This document shows, piece after piece, positions 28,395-36,700 of a DNA stretch of 64,000 nt (position 1 is the stretch's first letter; the number at the start of each line of letters is the position of its first letter). Under the pieces are notes generated by a model, which saw only the letters and a list, made by a program, of their open reading frames with translations, was not told the DNA's origin and searched no databases. Made by a program: the position numbers and the translations under genes. Source of the stretch: JAKVCB01 sp965243695 (lineage in GTDB: Bacteria > Planctomycetota > Planctomycetia > Pirellulales > Lacipirellulaceae); assembly GCA_965243695.1 (NCBI GenBank), contig CBDEWC010000047.1:443010-507009 (forward strand), given 5' to 3'.

Positions 28395-28752
28395 GTAAGT
28401 GACTGTGTGGCCTGCTGAAGGAGTGCTTCACGTACACTGGCCGCCAACTGCGGCCAGAGGGTGATGAGCTCCCCAAGATCAGCGTCGACCGCAACTAATT
28501 CTGCACAGCGTGCGTCGTATTCTGCGTCCGTGTTTTGAAGTCCTCATCGGTCACCTGCCAGTCGTGCTTCTGGGCCACCCTTTCGGAGTGCCCCAGGAAG
28601 GCTGACGCAACGTGTCCAGGAAACACTCCGGCAAGCTCTGTGGCCCTGCTGGCACGCAAGTTCTGCCACAACTTGGGCCAGGGGGTGACGCCTGCTCGCT
28701 GAGATGTCTGATCCGAAGGCTCAGGAATGTCAGCCAGCGTACCCGGCTTCAA
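28382..28752 (-). pseudogene. Integrase relic 1 (C-terminal catalytic part plus tail, frameshifted)
   Basis: Residues matching the end of a tyrosine recombinase: RAGVTPWPKLWQNLRASR, FLGHSERVAQKH and QVTDEDF. The nucleophile Tyr is replaced by Asp (GAC at 28561-28563). After EDFKT the frame stops at 28495, but the next frame continues with AEYDARCAELVAVDADL, LITLWPQLAASVREALL and ends RGP-stop inside a hairpin. It thus lacks its first 250 or so residues, the nucleophile and a continuous frame. It is related to, but distinct from, the island integrase at the left end. Confidence 0.8.
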
Positions 28753-28827
28753 CTCCCTTGTTGCTAGTATCCGAGGTGCTTGTGAAATACCTTGAGTACG
28801 CCGAAAATTATTACTTGGGAGGAAACT

Positions 28828-30075
28828 CTAGTAGCAAGGAATTCCGAGCCATGGTTGATGCGGTTGCACCCGTGAATGAATTTTACGGTGATTCCCCGGC
28901 AGATGAGTTTGGACCGCTTTATCCGCGCGATCGCCCAGATAGGTGAATACATGTTGATCGACGGTATAGCCGATAATTCTTATCGAAGCTAGGGATCGAA
29001 CCGAGCCGTCGCCCATACATCCGTTCATGCCACTAGAATGAGCGGAACCAAAGCAATAGCCCAGCGACGTTTCCTGGAGCTGGTGCGCACCTGGAGGAAT
29101 AATGGCGCCTGCCGATACGCCCAGGGTCACATGAACCGGCGTTCTGTCTGAATCCGCCTGCAGTGGAAAAGCAGTCGAACGGATGATGTCCGCATCCCAG
29201 CCATCGGTCCAGCCCCGGTCATCGTGCCATTCACCTCCCTCATACCCATCTCCACTACCGAAGGCCGGACCACTTTCGATCGTATTTCCTAAACGCTTTT
29301 CTCCCAACATTAACGTGTTACTCAAACCGTCGAATACGTCCCGGGGTTTCGCAGCCCGAGTAACACCTGGGACAAACGCCGATCCATTCCACGAACCGCG
29401 AACGATAATGCCCCGCCAGACGGTGTTCGGCATCGCGCGACCGCGTCCATCACTTGCGGCCGAGCCGCTCGTCCATCGCTGCCAGAATGAATCCGCCAAT
29501 TGAGGGTAGGCAAACTTCTCACTGCCATGAATGAGATCGCTTGACAAATAGCCGGGCGTGGCACTGGCGTAGTCATTTAAATACCTGGCAGGCGCACTCG
29601 GCGCTCGGGTCACTGGTCGTCTCGATGGACAAAAATACAACGCGACGGGTTCACTCTGCAGATCGAGAAGATTGTTCACATCATCATGCAGGACGTTCTG
29701 CTCCAGGTAAGGAAGTATTTGATACATCCAACCCACCAATTGTTTTTCCGGCCCGGCGCCCGGCACGTAAGTAGGCCACCCGCCATAACCACCGGTGGGA
29801 AATCGTCCGTACGCATCAACCAGGTTATGTACCGCCAATCCCATCTGTTTCACATTGTTAGCACACTGCGTGCGGCGTGCGGCTTCACGGGCTGACTGCA
29901 CTGCGGGCAGAAGCAGCGACACTAGAATTCCGATGATGGCGATCACCACCAACAATTCAACGAGCGTGAAACCCTGTAGGGGCCCGGAGAAGCAAGCATG
30001 ATGTTTCCCGATTATGTTTTCGCTTTTCTGGCTAAGTACATGGCGTTTTACGTTATGGCTGGTACGATCGACCAT
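28828..30075 (-). CDS. DUF1559 pilin-like protein (third island copy)
   Basis: DUF1559 protein with the pilin-type signal QGFTLVELLVVIAIIGILVS, REAARRTQCANN, LPYLEQNVLHDD and a C-terminal HSSGMNGCMGDGSVR, the H-x-DG motif. I chose the ATG at 30075, giving 415 residues with about 33 residues ahead of the pilin motif. No strong ribosome site supports it, and a start closer to the signal is possible. The frame remains open for another 167 codons upstream to 30576. The final 30 residues are basic and unusual. A lipoprotein gene lies upstream on the same strand instead of downstream. Confidence 0.85.
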   Translation of the reverse strand: MVDRTSHNVKRHVLSQKSENIIGKHHACFSGPLQGFTLVELLVVIAIIGILVSLLLPAVQSAREAARRTQCANNVKQMGLAVHNLVDAYGRFPTGGYGGWPTYVPGAGPEKQLVGWMYQILPYLEQNVLHDDVNNLLDLQSEPVALYFCPSRRPVTRAPSAPARYLNDYASATPGYLSSDLIHGSEKFAYPQLADSFWQRWTSGSAASDGRGRAMPNTVWRGIIVRGSWNGSAFVPGVTRAAKPRDVFDGLSNTLMLGEKRLGNTIESGPAFGSGDGYEGGEWHDDRGWTDGWDADIIRSTAFPLQADSDRTPVHVTLGVSAGAIIPPGAHQLQETSLGYCFGSAHSSGMNGCMGDGSVRSLASIRIIGYTVDQHVFTYLGDRADKAVQTHLPGNHRKIHSRVQPHQPWLGIPCY

Positions 30076-30647
30076 CACAGGTGCGTCGGTATTGACCTGC
30101 GCATAGCCACGCTTACCGCTGGTACTATCATCGTCGAACTTGGAGACTTCGCTCGCTTCACGGATCTCACAAAACTTGCTCGCTGAACCGGAATCAATCC
30201 GCGCGTCTGCGGGTTGGTACGAAAGCAACGCACCGAACACATCGCCAAACGGAGCGACTGCATAGCGGATTGATTGACAAGGAACGACGGATCGAAAGAG
30301 GTGAGAGGCCAAGGAGTCCACGTCTTGATGGGCTCGCGAGTGTGACTGGACGTCGGCACTCGTGTAAAGAATATCATAGGCCGCAGACGCGCTTTCTGGC
30401 GAGACCTTCGTCTGGTGAGCTCGGATAGCAGAACGCGCCCCTCGAGTATTATTCGAGGTCCACCTGGAAATCGATGGTTCGTCGGATCGCCCGCTCCGCT
30501 CTGACACATGGGCAACCGCCGATCCACCAACGATCCGACTCATCAACCGGAAGGTACCAATGCAAAAGTATATCACTGCTTAAAAGGCCCCTTCATAGTC
30601 AAAGCCTCGCCTGAGATCCACCGCCGAATGGGAAATTCTGGCACGGT
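30076..30647. other. Region between DUF1559 and lipoprotein genes, open on the minus strand
   Basis: No supported gene. The minus-strand frame of the downstream DUF1559 stays open to 30576 without a stop, but the translation (Ser- and Arg-rich, no signal, no domain) looks non-coding or like an unknown extension. No RNA gene or repeat was seen. Confidence 0.4.
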
Positions 30648-31073
30648 TCATTGGGGAACCATTTGCCGAAATGTGGCTTCATCGACTTCCGCAACCACCG
30701 TCATGGAAGACACAATCCAGCGACCCGTTTCGATGCCAGATCGTTCATAAGCAACAACGTCGGGTAATTCACGTCCACCGTAGACGACGACGTATGGCTG
30801 ACCGTCTCGCGGTGAGGTAAACAGATCCTCTATCGTGTCGATGCCGAACGCTGCAAAATGTTCGAGACCTTGTGCTTGAATGAACTCTTTGAATTCGGCA
30901 TCGCTCACCGGTGGCCTTCCGCTATTTTCAGACGTAAACATCCGGTACATGCCGGCCAGTGACTGGAGATTCGACCCTCGGCGATTGACTTCTTCGTGGG
31001 CCCCCGGTGAACTGCATCCGGCCAATACACTCCCCATAAGCAGCACGACCAGGAACGGTCCGAAAGGAAGCAT
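30648..31073 (-). CDS. Small secreted lipoprotein
   Basis: A 141-residue protein with a lipoprotein signal: a hydrophobic run with VVLLMGSVLAGC, lipobox LAGC. The mature part includes RRGSNLQSLAGMYRMF, GRPPVSDAEFKEFI and DGQPYVVVYGG, a pattern I know from lipoproteins that accompany DUF1559 genes in planctomycetes. The ATG at 31073 starts the signal directly; the frame is open to 31154. Function is unknown. It lies about 570 bases upstream of the DUF1559 gene on the same strand. Confidence 0.75.
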   Translation of the reverse strand: MLPFGPFLVVLLMGSVLAGCSSPGAHEEVNRRGSNLQSLAGMYRMFTSENSGRPPVSDAEFKEFIQAQGLEHFAAFGIDTIEDLFTSPRDGQPYVVVYGGRELPDVVAYERSGIETGRWIVSSMTVVAEVDEATFRQMVPQ

Positions 31074-31271
31074 AAAGAATCGGTACACGAGGCCTTTTCT
31101 CACAATGCGGTGTCGAAGGTTATACGATGGGCTTCCGAGCCTCATGCACCACAACGCTTTTTTTCTAGTGCTTTAAAGTATCACATTCGGAGCAGATCGA
31201 CAACAATAGCCGGACTTGCCCATTTGTGAATAGAACGATCACTTGACACTTATGGGTCTGACCTGCCCGAT

Positions 31272-31358
31272 GTAGTAAAAACCATCCCAGAACCCACCAC
31301 CCTGCTCTTAGCCCTCTTGGCCCTGGTAGCCGCACCGCTTCGAGTGCGGTGCGGGTGA
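31272..31358 (+). pseudogene. Orphan PEP-CTERM tail
   Basis: A 28-codon stretch reading KTIPEPTTLLLALLALVAAP followed by a short basic end and a stop. This is a complete PEP-CTERM sorting signal with no protein attached. It lies between the lipoprotein (opposite strand) and the SMP-30 gene. Confidence 0.6.
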
Positions 31359-31537
31359 GGGCCTGTGCGGACCGCGTAGCGGTGTATCATCCCGCGTTTT
31401 CACCGGGACTGGTTTTGGCTAAATTGAGGACGAGCAACCGCTCAATCACACTTGCAAGTCAGCCCATTAGCTTTGCGCTCGTGGTCGCACCCAGTGGCGG
31501 CCAGAGTTTCGCCAAATGCTGTGCACGAGGGAATACG

Positions 31538-32452
31538 ATGTTCGAGATCGAATGTCTTTGGGAGTGCAATGACGGTCTTGGAGAGTCGCCGCTCTGGTCC
31601 GCCGAGGAAACTTCTCTGTACTGGTGCGATCACGCGGGCCCTTCCATGGAGTTGGCTGGCCCGCGGTGGCCGTCGATAAAGCGATTGAATGTCGTGACCC
31701 AGCAGCGCGATGTCTGGCGCATGCCCCAACAAGTGGGATCCTTTGGATTTCGGGCAACCGGCGGATTGATCGCGGGCACAAATTCAGGATTTTGTACCGT
31801 CGATTTGGAAACCGGCTACATAGAGCAGATCGTCGATCCCGAAGGGGATAAACCGCACAGTCGTCTGAACGATGGAAAGATTGACCGTCGTGGACGCTAT
31901 TGGTGTGGCAGTATGGATGATCAGCTGAAAGACAAGTCGTCGTATATCTATCGCTTCGATTCCGATTTTACGTGCCACAAATGCGCAGCAGACTTTTCCT
32001 TCGTTTGCAGTAATGGGATCGCCTTTGCCCCGGATGACACGCGGATGTATTTCGGCGATACGAAAGGGAGCACGGTCTATGTCTTTGATTTTGATATTGA
32101 CGAGGGCCGCATTGACAATCGCAGACCACTTTTTTCGCTCGAAGATCGAAAGCCCGGGATTATCGATGGTGCGACGGTCGATGCCGAGGGGTATTATTGG
32201 TTTGCCTTGAACCTGGGAGGCAAAATTCTGCGCATCGACCCCGAAGGACGACTCGATCGGGAAATTGACATGCCTGTCCCCAGCCCGACCTGCGTTACCT
32301 TTGGCGGAGACAATTACGAAACGCTTTACGTCACGTCACAACAGGCCTTCGTGACCCCGGAGCAACTGGCAAGGCATCCACAGCCGGGAAGTCTGTTCGC
32401 AATTCACGGGCTCGGCGTACGAGGCCTGCCCGAACCGAAGTTCGGCGCCTGA
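31538..32452 (+). CDS. SMP-30/gluconolactonase-family lactonase
   Basis: Six-bladed propeller of the SMP-30/regucalcin/LRE family, 304 residues; members hydrolyse sugar lactones with a bound divalent metal. The metal ligand Glu is in LGESPLW at residue 16; HSRLNDGKIDRRGRYWCGSM and CSNGIAFAPDDTRMYFGDT supply the expected Asn and Asp ligands. No signal peptide, so it is cytoplasmic. The ATG at 31538 follows an acgaggg ribosome site; the frame is open upstream to 31349 but with no family similarity. The best-defined metabolic gene of the island, perhaps used in aldonate catabolism. Confidence 0.9.
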   Translation: MFEIECLWECNDGLGESPLWSAEETSLYWCDHAGPSMELAGPRWPSIKRLNVVTQQRDVWRMPQQVGSFGFRATGGLIAGTNSGFCTVDLETGYIEQIVDPEGDKPHSRLNDGKIDRRGRYWCGSMDDQLKDKSSYIYRFDSDFTCHKCAADFSFVCSNGIAFAPDDTRMYFGDTKGSTVYVFDFDIDEGRIDNRRPLFSLEDRKPGIIDGATVDAEGYYWFALNLGGKILRIDPEGRLDREIDMPVPSPTCVTFGGDNYETLYVTSQQAFVTPEQLARHPQPGSLFAIHGLGVRGLPEPKFGA

Positions 32453-32659
32453 GGCCATGATTTTCGCCGCTATCAAGGTGTTCTGGAACTCGAATCACTA
32501 GCGAAATTCAAGACGGCGCTGGAGTTTTACCGCGAGTTGCAAGTCAACGCGAGCGCGAACTGAACAAGGCGTGCCAATTTGATAAAATCCGTTTTTGGCA
32601 CTCGTTTTGGTGGTGGACCTGGGATAGCCTTCGACCACGGCCTAGCCGATGGCAGTTCA

Positions 32660-32830
32660 CTACGCGAGTAGTCCCGTGACCACTTTCCCATGCACGTCGG
32701 TCAGCCGATAGTGGCGGCCCTGGAATTTGAACACCAACCGTTCATGGTCGATTCCCAAGAGGTGCAGGATGGTTGCCTGGAGATCATGGACGTGGACAGG
32801 GTTGGCGGCCACCGTTTGGCCGGGGGGTGG
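32660..32830 (-). pseudogene. C-terminal fragment of a second DUF1501 protein
   Basis: On the minus strand the translation reads NPVHVHDLQATILHLLGIDH, then ERLVFKFQGRHYRLTDVHGK and a stop at 32660. This is the 3' end of a planctomycete DUF1501 gene and a closer match to the family than the fragment at 24376. Upstream of about 32830 the similarity ends. No start or Tat signal remains. Confidence 0.7.
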
Positions 32831-33157
32831 GTCGAGTTCAAGAGACCGTTAGGCTGGGAAATCGCCTGTTTCTGCGTGCACATTTTTTCGCATAAGTAGG
32901 GTTCCGAGGATTGATCACGCGCAGGGCCTGCGCAATGTCCCACAGTGGGATGTCGCGTTGTTCCAGTGTGGAACATTCGAGGAGTGACCGGTAGACAGAA
33001 CTACTTTCGAGGAGTGGAGGGTAGACGATAGGGGTGTGCCAGACCCCTATTTTTTGTGCGCACTATTTTGGAGACAACTAAGGGTACTTATTGCACCCTA
33101 GGGGGGCGTGGGCAAACTCCTGCCTCCGGCATGCAACACCTCCAGATCAATCGCCCG
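32831..33157. other. Right end of island, non-coding
   Basis: No gene found. It contains a near repeat, cgaggagtgaccggtagac and cgaggagtggagggtagac (about 32979 and 33009). From 33045 it matches the flank of integrase relic 1. The stretch from 32453 to 32659, before the DUF1501 fragment, likewise holds nothing I can name. Confidence 0.5.
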
Positions 33158-33181
33158 CAGAGGCCCTCCTAGGGGCCTCTG
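33158..33181 (-). terminator. Hairpin at the end of integrase tail relic 2
   Basis: Inverted repeat cagaggccc...ggggcctctg, a close variant of the hairpin at 28371. The stop of the tail frame (33169-33171, minus strand) again lies in the loop. No T run follows. Confidence 0.55.
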
Positions 33182-33357
33182 TTAAGTGATTGTGAGGCCT
33201 GCTGAAGGAGTGCTTCCCGTACACTGGCCGCCAACTGCGGCCAGAGGGTGATGAGCTGCTGAAGATCGGCATCGATTGGACCGTTTTCTGTGTCAACTGT
33301 GCCGGATTCTGTGCCAGTTTTCTGGTAAATTGCGTATTCCCCGAGGTTTTTGGCAAA
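33169..33357 (-). pseudogene. Integrase tail relic 2, adjacent to the right attachment site
   Basis: Minus-strand frame with KTGTESGTVDTENGPIDADL, LITLWPQLAASVREALLQQ and RGP-stop. The second half is almost identical to the tail of integrase relic 1. Nothing of the catalytic domain is present: upstream (higher coordinates) the frame enters the attachment repeat and then host DNA. In the excised circle this tail would lie directly downstream of the island integrase, across the attachment site. Confidence 0.7.
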
Positions 33358-33393
33358 GGTTCGAATCCCTCCCCGACCGCTCTGGGGGTTGGC
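33358..33393 (+). repeat. Right attachment site (tRNA-Ser 3' end copy)
   Basis: Exact 36-base copy of 21066-21101 with no tRNA body before it, so it is the displaced 3' end of the original target. An 11-base word, tggtaaattgc, also precedes both copies (20982 and 33323), at different distances. A broken lipoprotein gene begins directly after it. Confidence 0.9.
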
Positions 33394-33675
33394 ACCTCCT
33401 GGCACTTGTGTGCCTGCTGCTGATCGTGGGCTGCCGCAGGAAACAAGGCCAGATCGAAATCAGTGGACAGGTCAGTTGTGATGGGCAGTCTATTCAGCAA
33501 GGAACACCATTGCCTTTCTTCCAGCCGCCGAGACGGGGGTTTAGTATATCGAGTGGACGTGGCACCCGGCCCAAAAAAGGTGGTGATCGAAGGTCACGAA
33601 AAGATGGGTGAAAAGCATGTTGGTGATCCAGGAAATCCACTAGTTCCCATCGTCAAGCAGTATTTGCCCGTATAA
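33394..33675 (+). pseudogene. Broken lipoprotein gene at the island's right border
   Basis: Directly after the attachment repeat the plus strand encodes a lipoprotein signal core (LLALVCLLLIVGCRRK) and QIEISGQVSCDGQ, the pattern of small planctomycete lipoproteins. Near 33520 the frame shifts; the other frame continues with GLVYRVDVAPGPKKVVIEG and ends near IVKQYLPV at 33675. The start codon is missing: its place is taken by the attachment repeat. It belongs to the flanking chromosome. Confidence 0.6.
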
Positions 33676-33760
33676 TACGGCTACCGACGCGATACTAAAC
33701 TGACTTTAGATCTTTCGTCGGGTAACGTGGTCTGCGATTTTAAATGGAAAAAATGTCCCA

Positions 33761-36700
33761 ATGCTTCATTCGCGACCTCTTCTTCTGCTGATCCTCGTTG
33801 CCGTTGTATTCTCCCCTCTGCCGAGGACCCGGGCCGAAGCACCGCAGTCGGTCGAGCCGTTTCCGCTCTCTCAAGTGCGCCTTCGAGAGGGGCTTCACAA
33901 ATCGATTCAACAACGGTCCGCCCGATGGATATTGGAAATTGACCCACAGCGGGTTCTGTCTCTTTTTCGCCTCAACGCACAACTTCCTACTGAGGCCGAG
34001 CCGCTTGGTGGCTGGGAATCGGAGGGACACGTCCTGCGCGGAGCATTTGCAGGACATTATCTTTCCATCTGCGCTCAGCTCTACGTGGCGACTGAGGATC
34101 CTGTGTTCAAGGAGCGGGCGGAGATTGTTGTTGCCGGATTGGCCGAATGTCAGCGGGTTCTCGGCGACAGTGGTTATCTGTGCGCCTATCCGGAGTTGGC
34201 ATTTGACTACGCCGAAGCAGGCGAGCCCGGTCGGCAGGGAATTTCCAGTGTGCCGTACTACACGGTGCACAAAATCATGCGAGGGCTTTACGAAGTACAC
34301 AAATATTGCCACAGCCAGACGGCGCAGCAGGTGCTGTTGAAGATGGCCCGCTGGGCGGATCGGCGTTCGGTCCGGCTTCCCGAGGACCGCATGCAGGACT
34401 TTCTCAATATCGAGCATGGGGGAATGGTCGAGATCTTCATGGATCTCTACGCTGACACCGGTGAGGAGGTTTTTCTCCGCGCCGCCAGGCGGTTTGAGCA
34501 TCGGCGGATCATCGACCCGCTTGCCCAGAGAGATGCCTCGATTCTTCTCCATCTGCACGGCAACTCCACGGTGCCGAAGATTCTCGGTGCTGCGCGCGCT
34601 TACGAGCTGCTGGGCAACGATCACGATCGCCAGGTTGCCGAGTTCTTTTGGGATTCTGTCGTCAACACGCGGTCCTACGTCACCGGGAATTCCACCAACA
34701 AGGAGCATTGGGGCTACCCAAACCAGCTGGCAGGCGAGCTGGGCACCAGCACGACCGAATCGTGTGTTGCACACAACATGCTGAAGCTCACGCGGCGGAT
34801 GTTTCAGTGGCATCCACGCGCCGAGCTGATGGATTACTACGAGCGGACTCTTTATGGGCACATCCTGGCCGCTCAACATCCGACGACGGGCGCGACCATG
34901 TGGTACCTGCCACTCGAGTCGGGCTACTGGAAGTCGTATCCCAGCTACATTTATCTCTGCTGTACGGGAACACTCAATGAGTCGTATGCGTCGCTGGCCG
35001 ACAGCATCTATTTTCACAACGACGCGAGTCTGGTTGCCACGCAATTTGTTGCCTCGGAGCTTAAGTGGCCGGAGAAAGGACTGACGCTCGTTCAGGAAAC
35101 GGAATTCCCGGAGTCACCACGGATCAAGTTTACAGTCCATCTCCAGCAGCCGGTGGAGTTTGATTTCCAGTTGCGAATTCCCGGCTGGGCAACGGCAAAT
35201 AATAGATTGAGATTCAATGGCCAGCCGCGTGATTTCCAGCCCAAGCCGGGTTCCTTTTATTCGCTGGGACGCACCTGGCAGGATGGTGACACCGTCGAGG
35301 TGGAGTTTCCCATGCCGCTGCGGGCCTGGCCCATGCCCGATGATGATTCCTTGATGGCGTTTCTCGCGGGACCGGTAGTACTCGCTGGCCAGCTGGGTGC
35401 CGATGGAATGACCGAAGCCATGATCGACGGGCGTGAGCAGCCTCACGAGCACCAGCCGGCGAGCGCTGCAGTACTTGTGTCCGAATCTGGTGAGGTGAGC
35501 GACTTGTTAAAACCGGTTGCTCAGCAACGACTTACCTGGCAAACCACCGGGCAGGCAAAGAAGATCAAGTTCGCGCCGCTCTACCGCGTTCACGGCGAGC
35601 GGTACGGCGTCTATTGGAATGTGGCGACGAAGAAAGATTCTTCCCCAGATGACGAACAATCAGACATTCACCCGGCGAGCATCTATCGGACCAAACTGCC
35701 GGCTGTCGGCCACGATGGAATGACGACGCGTGTAGATCTCGCCGCCTCCATGCATCTGGCCGCACAGAACCTTATTAATGGCCTTGATCCGGACAATAAC
35801 TATTTTCCACGCCGTGCCATCAATCTTGCCCGCAACGATGGTGAACTCATTGGTTCCTACGACGGATGTATTCCCCATCATGATATCGGACGCTGGTGGG
35901 ATGCGCTGCTGCGGTTGGAAGCTGCTACCGGCTATTCGATCCCCAAGGAAATTGAAGAACCCCTGCTGGGATCTACCAAGCGGTTCTTTGACAATCCGCT
36001 CCACGTGATGGTTGATCCTGATCGTCCAGATCCGGTTGTCGATCAACACTCCTATCGCGAACACCTGCTGGCGCTCAACGGCCTCATCCAACGTCGCGAT
36101 TCGGCATGGGCCAGGGAAAAGTCTGCGCAGATGATCGGGTCGCTTCTCGCGGGCAGGACTCCGCACAAGTATCCTGACCACATTCTTTCCGGCCGGTTCA
36201 TCGAGGCCTTGGTTCGGAATTACGAGATTACCGGCAACCCCGATGCCATCAGGCTTGCCAAGCGGTATGCCCAGTCGCACATCGACAATGTGACCGCAGA
36301 GGATGGCAGAATTCCGCTTGAAAAGGGCCACACGCATTCTTATCTCGGTACACTTCGTGGCCTATTGCTCTATGGCGAAATCTCCAAGCAGCAGCGCTAC
36401 GTCGACCGAGTGCTGAAAACCTACCGAAATGGTGTCACCGAAAAGCTAATCAAAAAAACAGGGTTCACTGCACACGAGATCGAGACGCAAAATGGCGAAG
36501 ATGCCTCCAGTGGGGACGTGGCCCAACTGGCGCTCTGGCTAGCAACACGTCACGGCCAGCTGGACTTGTTGGATGACGTGGAGCGAATTGTTCGTGCCCG
36601 ACTGTTACCCTCGCAGGTCATCACTGCCCCGCCGATAAAACCGCGCAACGATGGCAAGACGGGACCCGTGTTCGATCTCACTTCGCGTCCGGACCACAAA

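Noticed and set aside
32690..32899. 69-codon plus-strand frame
   Set aside because: The minus strand here encodes a clear DUF1501 C-terminus, so the plus frame is its shadow.
33740..35044. 434-codon open frame on the minus strand
   Set aside because: It lies antisense to the GH127 domain, whose motifs and zinc ligands are clear on the plus strand. The minus translation has no domain or signal.
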